Shown here: positions 1 to 11,526 of the stretch, piece by piece | How positions within the stretch are numbered: the stretch's first letter is position 1 | Layout of the letters: each line of letters begins with the position of its first letter | Assembly: GCF_033568475.1 (NCBI RefSeq) | Contig: NC_133123.1 | Span: 136,918,242 to 136,982,241, forward strand | Reading direction: 5' to 3' | DNA: 64,000 nt | Origin: Henckelia pumila | Taxonomy: Eukaryota > Streptophyta > Magnoliopsida > Lamiales > Gesneriaceae | Program-made: the position numbers and the translations under genes | The notes under the pieces: model-generated | Told to the model about the DNA's origin: nothing | Database searches by the model: none | What the model saw: the letters and a program-made list of their open reading frames with translations, nothing else

Positions 1-556
1 CTGATGTACCTGACACTGGACCTGATATGATTCGAGATATGACTGAACAAGTGAAGCTTATTCAGAAAAGAATGAAGATAGCTCAGGACAGACAAGCGAA
101 GTATGCCAATGTTCGACGCCGACCTTTGTCTTTTGAACAGGGAAATATGGTGTTTTTGAAGATTTCTCCATTCAGAGGCACTGTACGATTTGGCAAGCGA
201 GGCAAGTTGTCTCCACGATATATCGGTCCATATGAAATTCTGGAGAAAATAGGCAATCTCGCCTATTGATTAGCTCTTCCTCCGGCTTTATCTGGAATAC
301 ATGATGTCTTTCATGTATCGATGCTTCGAAAATATCTTGCTGATGAATCTCATGTACTTCAATCTGATGAGGCTGAACTCGACGAGACTTTGAGTTATTT
401 CGAAAAGCCAATTCAGATTATTGATCGGAAAGAGAAGCAACTTCGAACGAAGACTATTCCACTTGTGAAAGTCCAGTGGAGTCGTCATGGTATTGAAGAA
501 GCAACTTGGGAGACGAAATCAAATATGAGGCAACGATTTTCAGAGATGTTTCAATG
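1..556 (+). mobile_element. Ty3/gypsy chromovirus, 3' end of pol (fossil)
   Basis: The reading frames here encode the C-terminal part of a Ty3-type integrase followed by a chromodomain. The visible signatures are the GKRGKLSPRYIGPYEIL block, the HDVFHVSMLRKY block and a chromodomain with the VKVQWSRHGIEEATWE core. It runs into a purine-rich tract (AGTGGGGGAGAAT) directly before an LTR, as expected for the polypurine tract. The copy is broken and enters from the left edge, so the rest of the element is not visible. Family: Tekay/Del-like chromovirus, inferred from the chromodomain and long LTR. Confidence 0.9.
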
Positions 557-653
557 ATGTGAGTCTCCTTTAGTTTTCTGTTATCTGATATACATTATGT
601 GCTGTTCATACTTGAGATTTCGAGGACGAAATCGTGTCTTAGTGGGGGAGAAT

Positions 654-3201
654 TGTAACGCCCGAAATTATTTAATTTTGATCCGAGAATATTTAATTTG
701 GAAATATTAGGAGTTTTGATTTAAATTCTAATATTCTTAAATTATTTAGGATTGAAATTGAATGAAAAGAGAAATTGAGGACTGAATTGCAATTATTGAA
801 GTCTTGAGGGGCCAAAATGCAAATAGTTGAAAATGAGCTGGACACTTGTTATATTTCTGATTATTCACGTGTAATATCAGTATTTTCCATCAAATCTTCA
901 GCAAAAGAATCGAGAGAAAGAACAGGGGAAAACTTCACAATTTTCTTCATCTTCCAATTCACAAATCATGATGAACTAAGAGAAAACTTACATCAAATCG
1001 AAGGTCTCGTTGCAAGGATTCCAGAACATCTTTCGGAATCGAAATCGGATATCCGAAACTAGGATTGAAATTGAATGAAAAGAGAAATTGAGGACTGAAT
1101 TGCAATTATTGAAGTCTTGAGGGGCCAAAATGCAAATAGTTGAAAATGAGCTGGACACTTGTTATATTTCTGATTATTCACGTGTAATATCAGTATTTTC
1201 CATCAAATCTTCAGCAAAAGAATCGAGAGAAAGAACAGGGGAAAACTTCACAATTTTCTTCATCTTCCAATTAACTAATCTTGAGTTCCGGATATCCGAT
1301 TTTGATTTCGAAATATGTTCTGGAATCCTTGCAACGAGACCTTCGATTTGATGTAAGTTTTCTCTTAGTTCATCATGATTTTAGAATTCGAAATTGACAG
1401 AGATCAGAACTTTGTATGGAATTGTTGTTGATGAGCTTCTATACTTTGTTATGTTGAAGTTGGGTTGAAGAATGGATTGTTGGATTAGTTCTTATGATTT
1501 CCCAGCTATGATGATTCGACTTATATGTTTGCTGATATGTTGAGTTTGGATTGATATACAGATGATATGATTATAGAATTGTTATAGTTGCGTTCGGGAT
1601 TGCCGAGTTTATACTGATATGCCGTCGAACTTTTGATTTGAGGTGTTTTACTATCTTATGATTGAGCTGCTATTGAGATGAGCTTAAGCTGATGTTCTGT
1701 GGCAATGATGTTGTGGTTTCAGCTTATAAACAAGAGCCATCGAGCTTGAGAACATCGACTTCGAACCGGTAGAGAATTGAAGAAAGGTTTGAAGCTATTC
1801 TACAATAGAGTTGTATGGTTTTGAGCAGATTTTGAGTCAAGGCTTATATTGGTTTATTGTATAGCTTTGGATAGTTAGAAGACACCATAAACATCACATT
1901 TGAAAGGTAAAAGTGGACTACTACTTGAATGGGATTATAACTCGAGATGGTTTGTATCGAGTTTCCTAAATCACATACCTATTTGCTTTTATATGTTTCC
2001 TATGAATGTTTGAATAAGTCTTGATGTTAATGAATGTGGTTTGATTGATATATATTGCATTCATCTTGAAAGACTTGTTCTTTGATTTCGAAATGAACGG
2101 AAATGTTCGATTAGACGATTTGAGGGATTGTATATGTGTGGCCTGGGTGGTTGTTTTAGCCTAGCGTCTGATTTACATATATAATGGCTTCAAAGTCTAG
2201 AGAAGCAAGATAAGTAGCCCCACCTCGATTGGGAGAGTCGGTGGTTAGTTATGATATCTTCTTCTCGGGATCCCAACCGACGAGATAAGAGATGAACCTT
2301 GTTTTAAAACATGCATGGAAGTTATGATCTTTTATATCATGAGTTTGATATATGTTTTATATGTATGTTTAGTTGATTTTACTGGGAAATCTATTTCTCA
2401 CCGGAGTTATCCGGCTATTTGTTGTGTTGTATGTGTCATGGCAATAGGCGAGAGTGGAACCGGATAAAAGCAAACTTGAAGAACAAGGGATGGAAAGAAT
2501 AGCGTGATGATCCGAGTTTAGATGGTTTGTGTGAGCTGTCAATGATAGTGTTGAGTTTCATAAACATGAACATGTTAGAGCTATTTGTACCAAGACTTGT
2601 TGGTGATTAAGTTGTTGTCTTGTTGATGTATATAGGATTTAAGATGATGTGTAAATCCTTGAGACAACATGTTGTTGTAGCTTAATGCCTTTTCTATAAC
2701 AATGAATCTTGTATGTTATATGAGTTTATATTGAGATGATTTTAAGGCCTTGTGATGATCTATTCCTATCAACTTTATTATGTTTAAGAATGCATGCTAG
2801 CTTATAGTGTGGAATAGACTTTGTATAAGTTGATAGTAGATGAAAAAGGCATGGAAGAACACATTTTGACAGCAAAAGTTTCTGTTCCTTTTTCTGGAAA
2901 TGTGCTCGCTCGATCGGTGAAATATCACGGATCGAGCGAGGCCATCGTTGCAGGGACAGAAAGCTTGGAGATTGTGGCTCGCTCGATCGGTGAAATATTG
3001 CAAATCAAGCGAGGCCACATATTGATTGCACCCGAGAGTTGGGCCAAGGTGCTCGCTCGATCAGCAGCTTTTCCCCAATCGAGCGAGGTGCTCAAATTTT
3101 AAATTTTTTTTTTTTTTAATTTTATTTTGTTTAGACTTTGATTCTTGTCTATTAATTATGATGATTTGATTAAATGAGAGATTAGAACTCGGGTCGTCAC
3201 A
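654..3201 (+). mobile_element. 3' LTR of the Ty3/gypsy chromovirus
   Basis: The LTR starts TGTAACGCCCG just after the polypurine tract and ends near CGTCACA, giving short TG...CA-type inverted ends; the right border is my best estimate. It is about 2.5 kb and has no coding capacity. It carries an internal rearranged duplication: a block of about 210 bp appears at 749-957 and again at 1062-1270, separated by a piece that is the reverse complement of 1275-1380. The partial LTR at 3206-4177 has the simpler arrangement. Open frames inside the duplicated block are repeats of LTR sequence, not genes. Confidence 0.8.
2904..3094 (+). repeat. Three palindromic GCTCGCTCGATC units in the LTR
   Basis: Three units spaced about 72 bp apart each begin with GCTCGCTCGATC and close with the reverse complement (GATCGAGCGAG or a close variant), at about 2904-2943, 2976-3016 and 3050-3092. 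Each could fold into a hairpin with a loop of about 12-17 bases. They lie in the last 300 bp of the LTR. Their function is unknown; a role in transcription or RNA end formation is only conjecture. Confidence 0.7.
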
Positions 3202-3205
3202 ACAG

Positions 3206-4177
3206 GGTTATAATCTCATTCAAGTAGTAGTCCACTTTTACCTTTCAAATGTGATGTTTATGATGTCTTCTAACTGTCCAAAGCTGTACAATAAACCAAT
3301 ATAAGCCTTGACTCAAAATCTGCTCAAAACCATACAACTCTATTGTAGAATAGCTTCAAACCTTGCTTCAATTCTCTACCGGTTCGAAGTCGATGTTCTC
3401 AAGCTCTATGGCTCTTGTTTATAAGCTGAAACCACAACATCATTGCCACAGAACATCAGCTTAAGCTCATCTCAATAGCAGCTCAATCATAAGATAGTAA
3501 AACACCTCAAATCAAAAGTTCGACGGCATATCGGTATAAACTCGGCAATCCTGAACGCAACTATAACAATTCTATAATCATATCAGCTGTATATCAATCC
3601 AAACTCAACATATCAGCAAACATATAAGTCGAATCATAGCTGAAAAATCATAAGAACTAATCCAACAATCCATTCTTCAACCCAACTTCAACATAACAAA
3701 ATATAGAAGCTCATCAACAACAATTCCATACAAAGTTCTGATCTCTGTCAATTTCGAATTCTAAAATCATGATGAACTAAGAGAAAACTTACATCAAATC
3801 GAAGGTCTCGTTGCAAGGATTCCAGAACATCTTTCGAAATCGAAATCGGATATCCGAAACTCAAGATATGTGAATTGGAAGATGAAGAAAATTGTGAAGT
3901 TTTCCCCTGTCTTTCTCTCGATTTTTTTGCTGAGGATTTGATGGAAAATACTTATATTACACGTGAATAATCAGAAATATAACAAGTGTCCAGCTCATTT
4001 TCAACTATTTGCATTTTGGCCCCTCAAGACTTCAATAATTGCAATTCAGTCCTCAATTTCTCTTTTCATTCAATTTCAATCCTAAATAATTTAAGAATAT
4101 TAGAATTTAAATCAAAACTCCTAATATTCCCAAATTAAATATTCTCGAATCAAAATTAAATAATTTCGGGCATTACA
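3206..4177 (-). mobile_element. Partial LTR in inverted orientation (fossil)
   Basis: Read on the - strand, this starts TGTAATGCCCGAAATT and follows the first part of the LTR at 654 for about 970 bases, ending within a few bases of that LTR. The two form a large inverted repeat joined almost tail to tail. It lacks the internal rearranged duplication of the + strand LTR, so it probably shows the older arrangement. No coding sequence. It is either a truncated solo LTR of the same family or the product of an inversion or template switch. Confidence 0.8.
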
Positions 4178-4363
4178 GAAGAGATGCAAGATGAGAATGT
4201 GACAGCAAGAGATCAAACAGTGGATTTGAGCACTTACAATCTTGCAAGGGACAAAACCAGAAGGGAGATCAGAGCTCCTAAGAGGTTTGGTGAAGCTGAT
4301 CTGGCTTGGTATGCACTTACAGTAGCTGAGAAGGTGGAGTATTCAGAGCCAAATACTTCATGA
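4178..4363 (+). mobile_element. Ty1/copia pol scrap (fossil)
   Basis: A short open stretch encodes a block of the kind found between integrase and reverse transcriptase in plant copia polyproteins: YNLARDKTRREIRAPKRFG followed by ADLAWYALTVAE. It abuts the inverted LTR directly. It is a small broken remnant with no recognisable ends, and the interrupting LTR suggests that the Ty3 family inserted into an older copia copy. Confidence 0.7.
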
Positions 4364-4769
4364 TTTTTATTGACATTTGTAAATTTTTTTGTAGAACCAT
4401 ATGTGTTTTGTAATTCATGATTTTGATTATGATTTATTTATTGGAATTATTAATCGAGTATCAATACCTTATATTTATCTCTCTTTAAAATATTTTTATT
4501 TCTTTAAAATATTTTTATCTATCATATAAATAATTTTTACTTATCAATTTGGTTTATAAAAATCAATAAGTAGTATTAAACTTGTTGCAATTAAGAAATT
4601 AATATGAATCTATAAAATTTGAATTATTTAGTTTTATATAGTATAGTATTCTTATTTATATAATATATATATATATATACACACACATTCGTATTAATAA
4701 TTTTTTAAAACTACGTCAATATATCAAGTCAATATATATAAATCATATACATATACATATACATATACA

Positions 4770-4845
<76 letters not shown>

Positions 4846-5172
4846 GTTATTATTATTATATATGTATATGCATATTTATATTAAAGTGAATAAAATTTAA
4901 ATTTTGAGTTATAATAAAAATTAAGCTTCAAATTAAAAATATAAAAAATAATTAAAACATCAAATTTTATATAATTAATAATGAATTATTATAAAAAATA
5001 ATTATTGTTATTTTCAATTTATGATCAATAAAATATTATAAATTTTTGTCGTGTAATATAATAAGTTTTTATTTAAAAATTTAATCAATATGATTTTAAT
5101 TCTCGTGAGATTTTGTAATTAAAATTCAAAAAATTATGAAAGATAAATTTTTTATTTTATTTTATTTTATTT
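4364..5172. repeat. AT-rich spacer with microsatellites
   Basis: No gene is seen. The segment is strongly AT-rich and holds a short TA run near 4660, an ATACAT run (about 4747-4770) and a long ATT/TTA trinucleotide run (about 4769-4858) with one imperfect unit. The long run is likely to be length-variable between individuals. Confidence 0.85.
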
Positions 5173-5176
5173 TAAA

Positions 5177-5615
5177 GGGGTGTATTGGTTCTTAGAAATT
5201 GAAAAAATATGTTTGTATATATATTATTTTTAATTTAATATAACTAATATTTATGTAGCTAGTTTATAGACTATTTTAATAGAAATGAAAAAATGTGTGC
5301 AAATGTCCATCCAAATCTTTAGGTTCAACCAAAGATAATTATGGACATTTTATTGTTGTACCTTTGCCTTTAAATAGTGTACTTAATAGAATTTCATGGA
5401 GTTTTTAAAAGTTCATTGACATTTTGAATACCTCTAGACTTTTGTAGAGTTTTTAAAAGTCAAGTTTGAATACCACATGACTTTTTAAAATTCTACAAAT
5501 GTTCATCTTGAATACCACTAAACTTTTGTGGAGTATATAAAAGTCTAGATTGAATACCTCTAGACTTTTAAACTCAATAAAAGTCATTAAAAATATACAA
5601 CCAATACACACCCTA
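5177..5615. mobile_element. Tourist-like MITE (PIF/Harbinger type)
   Basis: The ends are imperfect inverted repeats: GGGGTGTATTGGTT on the left and AACCAATACACACCC on the right, flanked on both sides by TAAA. A GGG start plus a TWA-containing target duplication fits PIF/Harbinger MITEs. It is about 439 bp, non-coding, and contains three to four imperfect copies of a motif like GAATACCTCTAGACTTTT. It lies in intron 2 of the NPF-type gene fragment, 33 bases beyond its second exon. Confidence 0.7.
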
Positions 5616-5647
5616 AAAGAGGGAGTTGGTTCTATATATGTTCTAAC

Positions 5648-6460
5648 CAGTATATAGAGCAGAGAAGCAAACACGATGGTGCGGTATCGACCGAGATAGG
5701 AATCAGCCACAAAAGCGCCCAAAAGTGGCAAAAGCGCAGCCGCCCCAGACCACGCACTAACATTCTCCGCCGACGTGGCAGTGGATTGCCCCAACGGCCC
5801 CGTCAGAAAGTTGATGAGGTTTGAATTTATCCCATAGTACGCAAACCTCTCCGCAATCTCCACACCTAAAACAAGTGACGAGCATTGACATTCACATAGA
5901 GGTAATATTTATATTTATATTTAGTCCTAAATGAGCGAAAGTGCATGCTACTCTACTTATGATAAATGACGCCGATCTCCATCCGCCGGACTTGGAGCGG
6001 GTGGCGGGGCGGCCGTGGTAGTCAACGGCGGCTTCAACGACGTCGTCCAGGCCCATGGTTCGCAATCGCGGTCGCGGAGAGCGTCGCGGAGGCTGCCGTT
6101 CCAGTTTCATTGATATTTCACGGAACGGTCGCGGTTATGGTCGCGGAATATTTTAATAATAAAAATATAAATAATTATATAATTTGGAATATTTTTAATT
6201 CAAAAAAATTGAAAAAATTACATAAAACGTTCCGCGATGGCCGCGAAATCCGTGAAATCACCGTTCCGTTCCGCACGTATGCGAAATCGCCGATATTTTA
6301 AAGAAGAACAATGTTATATTAATCAACCGTTTTCACCCGAAACTTTGTCGCGGCAGCTGCCGTTCCCGTTCCGAAACGGACGTTCCACCCGTTCCGCGAC
6401 CGTTTCTGCGAACCATGCGTCCAGCAGAGAAGTCTCAGCGTTTTCCGTATGATTGTCCAT
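5648..6460 (-). pseudogene. NPF5-type nitrate/peptide transporter, 5' exons only, exon 1 split by a transposon
   Basis: Exons 1 and 2 of an NRT1/PTR (NPF) proton-coupled transporter. Exon 1 starts at 6460 (MDNHTENAETSLLD), is interrupted by the element at 6053-6417, and resumes at 6052-5957 with DVVEAAVDYHGRP and KSGGWRSASFII. A 91-bp intron (5866-5956, GTAGAG...TTTTAG) leads to exon 2 at 5865-5648. Exon 2 is 218 bp, the usual NPF size, and encodes [19 protein letters not shown], the first membrane segments and [17 protein letters not shown]. The usual glycine at the splice junction reads serine. Exons 3 and 4, which carry most of the protein, are not in the window; they may lie beyond the retroelements to the left or be lost. 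An ATG supplied by the inserted element (6056) is in frame with the rest of exon 1. The EAAVDY and GPLG motifs resemble the NPF5 clade. Confidence 0.85.
6053..6417. mobile_element. Small Mutator-like non-autonomous element in NPF exon 1
   Basis: The ends are inverted repeats of about 24 bp (ATGGTTCGCA...GGTCGCGGA on the left, TCCGCGACC...TGCGAACCAT on the right). The flanks CGTCCAGGC (6044-6052) and CGTCCAGCA (6418-6426) match at seven of nine positions, like an aged 9-bp target duplication. Many GCGGTCGCGG-type subterminal repeats are present, and there is no transposase. It is 365 bp. Mutator-like is preferred because of the 9-bp duplication; a hAT origin with 8 bp is possible. Confidence 0.7.
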
Positions 6461-6752
6461 TACGCAACAATTGTGGGGAGTAGACTCAGGTGAATGTAAT
6501 TGTGTAAATAGTATTGACTATTTTTTTTTTTGAAATGTAATAGTATTGACTATTTAGTATTGACTTCACACTCGCCAGCTTACGGGTTTTCCAGGAAATA
6601 TGTTTATTTTTTTATTATTATTATTTTCGTTTCAGTTTTTTTTTTTTTTTTTTTTTTTGATGAGGAGAAAACAATATTTTATAAGAGAACAACACAATCA
6701 GTTTTTAAAAAACCATAACCATAGTTTCAGTTTTTTTATTTTGGTTTGGTGG
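6461..6752. promoter_or_regulatory. Upstream region of the NPF-type gene
   Basis: About 290 bp between the NPF start codon and the target duplication of the next element. It is AT-rich with a T run of about 24 bases near 6635-6659. I see no gene; by position it would be the promoter side of the - strand NPF fragment, but no clear TATA element could be singled out. Confidence 0.4.
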
Positions 6753-6761
6753 GTAATAAAC

Positions 6762-9700
6762 AGCTAATTCGATGCTACCGTTCAAGGCAGTGCCTTGAAC
6801 GGCACATCTTTTGACACCTGTTAAACTCGGAGTCGATGAAGGCGATCTGGATGACAACGCCGATTACGGTGGAGTAGATCTAAACGAGGAATGACTCAAG
6901 AGAAATGATAATGGTTTAAGCGAGGAGATATGAGAATGGTTTAAGTGAGGAGATCTGTTTACCATGGTTGAAGGTTGGGTTGGGTTTGATGGGGAGAGAG
7001 AACGGTTCGTTCGATGCTGCCTTTAAAGGCAGTGCCTTGATCCATTCACCAATCGACACATGGCAAGTCTTTAGTTTTCCTTTTTATTTATTTTTTTGTT
7101 TTTTTAAAAAAATTGTTTTTCCTCCTCTCTCCCCATCAAACCCAACCCAACCTTCAACCATGGTAAACAGATCTCCTCACTTAAACCATTCTCATATCTC
7201 CTCGCTTAAACCATTATCATTTCTCTTGAGTCATTCCTCGTTTAGATCTACTCCACCGTAATCGGCGTTGTCATCCAGATCGCCTTCACCGACTCCGAGT
7301 TTGACTCTTCCTTTTCGTCACAGACTCCGGCTCCCGTCAGGGTCAAGGTCAAGATCAAGATCCACACCACCGAGGCTTTCGTTGAACCACCGCTGACTCC
7401 GACGCGTCCAACCGCGGCCGGGCTGCTGAGAAAAAAACGTTGCCGACTCCGAGTTTCCACTTCTCAGATGTAGAATTGAAATCTCCTTGGTTCATTCATG
7501 TTCACTGGCTTGATTGCGAGGTGAAATTTCCTTTTAATGTTTTCAAGAAAATGGCGATGCGGTTCAGAGAGAGGATAATCAATTAGCTAAAATGGAGTTT
7601 GCTGGATAATCAATATATTTGTGACTAATTAAGGATTGGATTAATCTGAAGTTCAATAACCTCTTCTTTTGGCCATTATGACGAGAATTTGATAAGTTGT
7701 TGGCCGCATGTCTTTGACTTGATTTGGTTTTGTGTTCTACATTTTTCTTTTTTAATTTCATGACTCGATCCTTGTGCCATTTTCTTCATCAGTTGAGTTC
7801 TATTTTTGAATAATATTCATGATGAAAGATATATGACACAATATTATATCGTATTATTTTCATTATCTTATGGAATTAGTTAATTTATGACTCTAATGAC
7901 TAATAACCCCATTGTTAGGATCGGAAATAGAAGAAAAACAGTCCAAAAAATTAGAGCATATAGTTTCCTGCATATGTAAAAAAAGCACTTATTATGAATT
8001 AATAAAACCAAAAAATAAAATATTATTTAGTGTGTCTCAATAACAATCCATATGGATACATATAGTTGTTAAATGTTTTCGTCAAGAGCTACAATTTCAA
8101 TGTCAAATAGGTTGGGCGTCATCTTCTTACTATCAAAAATTGAGAGTGAACTCAACACAAGCAAGTGGTGGTAATGGAGTGAGATTTACTGGCTTTCATT
8201 TCAAGATTTTGAATCTGATATGGGGCTTCACTTCTTGCCTGTTTTATTTTTCATTCCTTTCATGATAATGTATGTATAGGTATTAGCAAATAAACTTCTG
8301 GTTTAGAGGAAATTATTTTTAGTTTTGCCAGTCATTATTGGATTGCTGTTATGTGAATGCTTAGTGGTTAGAGGGTACCACTTATTTTTGGTGATACTTT
8401 GCAAATCATTCATGGGAAGGGGAAATAATTTTCTACCTTGTCCCAACTATATTGTTATTGCTTCGATTGTTTGCTTGTTTGTTATTCGAAAATCAATTTC
8501 TCTAGTGTTTTGAGATATAAACAAGTGCATGTATGTGTTATATAATATTTTGAATTGGAAGATGCTCTAATTTACAAAACAATGTGTTGCAGATTATGGA
8601 GAAAGTGGATCTGATGAAACAAAAGATTCAAGAGATGAGATTGAGTGATCGTGGTTATTTCGTGTTAGAAAATGTAATGTAATGCTAGATCAGTTTAAGT
8701 GTATTTAGTATTTCGAAAACGTTAAGTGATTGTAAACGTTGGTATCTCAGAATTGTTGGTATTTCATCATTTTTAATGACAATGGTGTATTATTTTGGTG
8801 TTCGGCACAATTCCTAGTCATTGTTAGTATATCAAATAAATTCGTGTTGCCTCTGATTTTGATCGGCCCCCTCCAATTTATGGCATGGATTGTTCCAAAG
8901 AAAGGTTCTATGTTGCTTAAATATGGTCGTAAAGGAAAGCCTAAAGTTTATCCATTTAGGCTCTCTAATGTATGCCTATTACAGTTTACGAGCAATTCCA
9001 CCCACTCTTATATTGCACTGTCACTTGAATTTCTAACATAATTTGGTAATGCATTTTTTACTTCTCGATAGTGTCGGTTAACTATCATTATTCTTCGGTT
9101 TACTTGTCATTGCAATTCATTTGTGATGCAAATTGAATTATTTTATACCCAATATCTTATCGAAAACTAGATATACTGTGTCAGAAATGGTTAATTTCAA
9201 CCATTCATGTTATGAGCCACAGTTTATCACAAAAAATAAAATGGCCAAACGTCACACTGGATCAAATAACCAAGGTTTTCAATACTATATTCAATAGCAG
9301 GTTTCAGAATATCCTCACCAATAATGATGCATTGAACAATTCCATACACGTTTCAAAATATGTTAATTCCTTGCAATATATTACAAATATTCACAGCAGG
9401 TTCTCCTCTTGGCATGCCTTTTTAGCAATTCTTCTCTCTTGGCATGCCTTGTTACACCATTTGGTAACATACAAGTTAGCCACTATTTTCTCTATCTTTT
9501 GGATTTCTTGTCCGACTTGATCAACATCTGATGGAGTGAATGGTTCCTTTGGTGTCGACAATGCCCTTGTTGATTTAATAGAAGCAAGTGCAGTGAAGAG
9601 CGTCCCAGAAAGCTTTATTGTTTTACTTCGTCTACATCCAGATAAACTTCAGCAAAACAGTGCTTCTTTTAATCAAAGTACATATTGGAAAAAAAATTTG

Positions 9701-10588
9701 ACCTTCTTCAAATACTGTCATAGTTGGTAAAACTCTCTAAGCAGCAACAAACCATTACCAACGACTCATCTTAAAGTATAAACTAAGCTTTTTTTTAAAA
9801 AAAAAAAAAAAGAATCTGTCCCTTTCTACTGTTGATATAATGGGAATGGAATCAAGATTAAGTACTGTCATTTTTATCTAATAGATTGAATCAATACACA
9901 ACTAGAACTAATAAACAGGGAATGAAACAAACATCAAAAGCAATGCTAATTTTTTGTTGGCTCCTTTATTGTCGACATCTAGTCAATATCTTTGTGATGG
10001 TAAAAAAATACAAAGATTAGTAACAATAATTGTGTCCAATAGCTGCTTTGACAACACAAATAAATGTTTTTAAAATCTAAAGTTGATTACAAAAACTCAC
10101 AAGTCACAACGAGCTTCTGTAATTGCCACAAAAATTTTAATGACATTTCCGATTCACATATCTCAGCTTACCCCACGCTACACTAGAAAGAATCAATCGA
10201 AGCTTGTGTCTGTAACGGAGGCCGACCAGCGAGGAGAAGCGGCTCGAGGACAAATTATGTTGGAATGAGGACTGGAAAGATGTCGGATGATGGACCGAAA
10301 AGATGGAGGGCGGTGAGTGGACATTGACGACGAGGAGAAGGAGAAGCGATATGATATAATATAAAACTTGGGCGGAGAGTGAAATTGTGGCAAAGAGAGA
10401 GTGAATGAAGATGGTGAATAAAGCGGGAAGAAGTTTTAACATTTTGAAATTTTCGGTCATGGTTAAGCAATAACCATGGTTCCCAATCCCATTTTCTTTT
10501 CCCATTTAAAAAAATTGTATTTGATTTAACAGGTGTCAAAAGATGTGCCGTTCAAGGCACTGCCTTGAACGGTAGCATCGAATTAGCT
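6762..10588. mobile_element. 3.8-kb Mutator-like TIR element with palindromic ends
   Basis: The terminal inverted repeats are about 64 bp and nearly identical, starting AGCTAATTCGATGCTACC on the left and ending as its reverse complement on the right. They are flanked by a perfect 9-bp target duplication, GTAATAAAC, at 6753-6761 and 10589-10597; nine bases is the Mutator hallmark. Each repeat contains a near-perfect palindrome (GTTCAAGGCAGTGCCTTGAAC). No transposase is recognisable, so it is non-autonomous; the 3.5-kb interior could be captured host DNA (Pack-MULE). The interior has only short weak open frames, for example one starting MEKVDLMKQKIQEMRLSDR near 8596 directly after an acceptor-like TTGCAG. 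The left part contains a 180-bp inverted repeat described separately. The two ends are almost identical, suggesting a fairly recent insertion. Confidence 0.85.
6821..7306. repeat. 180-bp inverted repeat (long hairpin) inside the Mutator-like element
   Basis: The sequence 6821-7003 returns as its reverse complement at about 7128-7306 with very few mismatches, around a spacer of about 125 bp. The spacer contains a second terminal-repeat-like block (TCGATGCTGCC, a GCCTTTAAAGGC palindrome, then AGTGCCTTG). A transcript through it would fold into a long double-stranded stem suited to small-RNA production. The layout suggests that an internal end was once a true terminus before rearrangement. Confidence 0.85.
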
Positions 10589-10597
10589 GTAATAAAC

Positions 10598-11526
10598 GGC
10601 CTCTTTGCGGATAAGCCGGATACTCTGGCCCAAACATTAACTGGCCAACTATCGAAATATTAAAAAATTTTCTCCTCTAATTGATCTCGAACTCAAATAT
10701 ATTTAATTCGAGCTTTAAATTTTTTTGTAATTGATTCGATTGGTTTATACCCTTGATCTGAATCCAACTCGTTTCTCGGTCTCAATTTCTAAATGAAAAA
10801 CAAAAATATAGATACTGCAATGCTGAATCAACGGTAGATATACATAACTCTAATACTAATATAAATTTACGGATTGTACATATTCAAATTTAAATTAAAT
10901 CATTATTATTTTTATGGCAGCATCTCGTAAGCCGAAAATATTAACAATCGTAGCCATGGGGTTTTGAATTTTTATGGATTCGATAAAAGTGGGGGAAAGC
11001 TATTTTTTCCAAAAATATAAAAATGAGATGATAATAAATAAGTATCACGCGGTTATTCAATATTCACAAATCATGCCTCTGTCGTCGCCGTGCCCGTTAT
11101 TTTATTTTATTTTCTAAAAAAATTGACCTCGAAAAAAATCTCATTCCACATGAATTAAAAGACCTATTGAGTAATGCAAAGTTAAATCAAAGGACGTGCT
11201 GAAGGATAAAGCAACAGAATCAACCCAACATACCTCACAATGCTGAAATATGTTCCACAATTATTTTATTATTATTATTATTATATAAGTGAGTTCGCTA
11301 GCCGAGGGGTTATCTTAAAACAGGTGTCCTTTTTTCGGAAGACGCTAGATAGATGTTATTATTATTAATTATTATTATTATTATTAAACAATAAACACGG
11401 CAAACAAGAAGAAAGGAAAAATAACCATTTTGAAGCAAAGAAAGCGTAAACCACTAATCACTGCAAACTTTGATTTCTGATTCAACGCTAGCTAGCTTAT
11501 GCTTTGCTGATGAAAGAAGAATCCTC
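10598..11526. other. Intergenic, no gene seen
   Basis: AT-rich spacer with short TTA/ATT runs near 11262-11285 and 11357-11386. The last part is the likely promoter and 5' leader of the small gene at 11527. No conserved protein or RNA gene is visible. Confidence 0.6.

Noticed and set aside
817-1351. Two open frames sharing the same 45-residue start
   Set aside because: They are the two copies of a duplicated LTR block; the shared peptide reflects repeat DNA, not a gene family.
4769-4858. Regular short repeats resembling an array
   Set aside because: A simple ATT microsatellite without spacers; not CRISPR, and this is a plant nuclear genome.
10137-10539. Three overlapping - strand frames of 66-122 codons, one with a hydrophobic start
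   Set aside because: No family resemblance; I considered a secreted peptide precursor such as CLE but found no conserved C-terminal motif. They lie inside the Mutator-like element.
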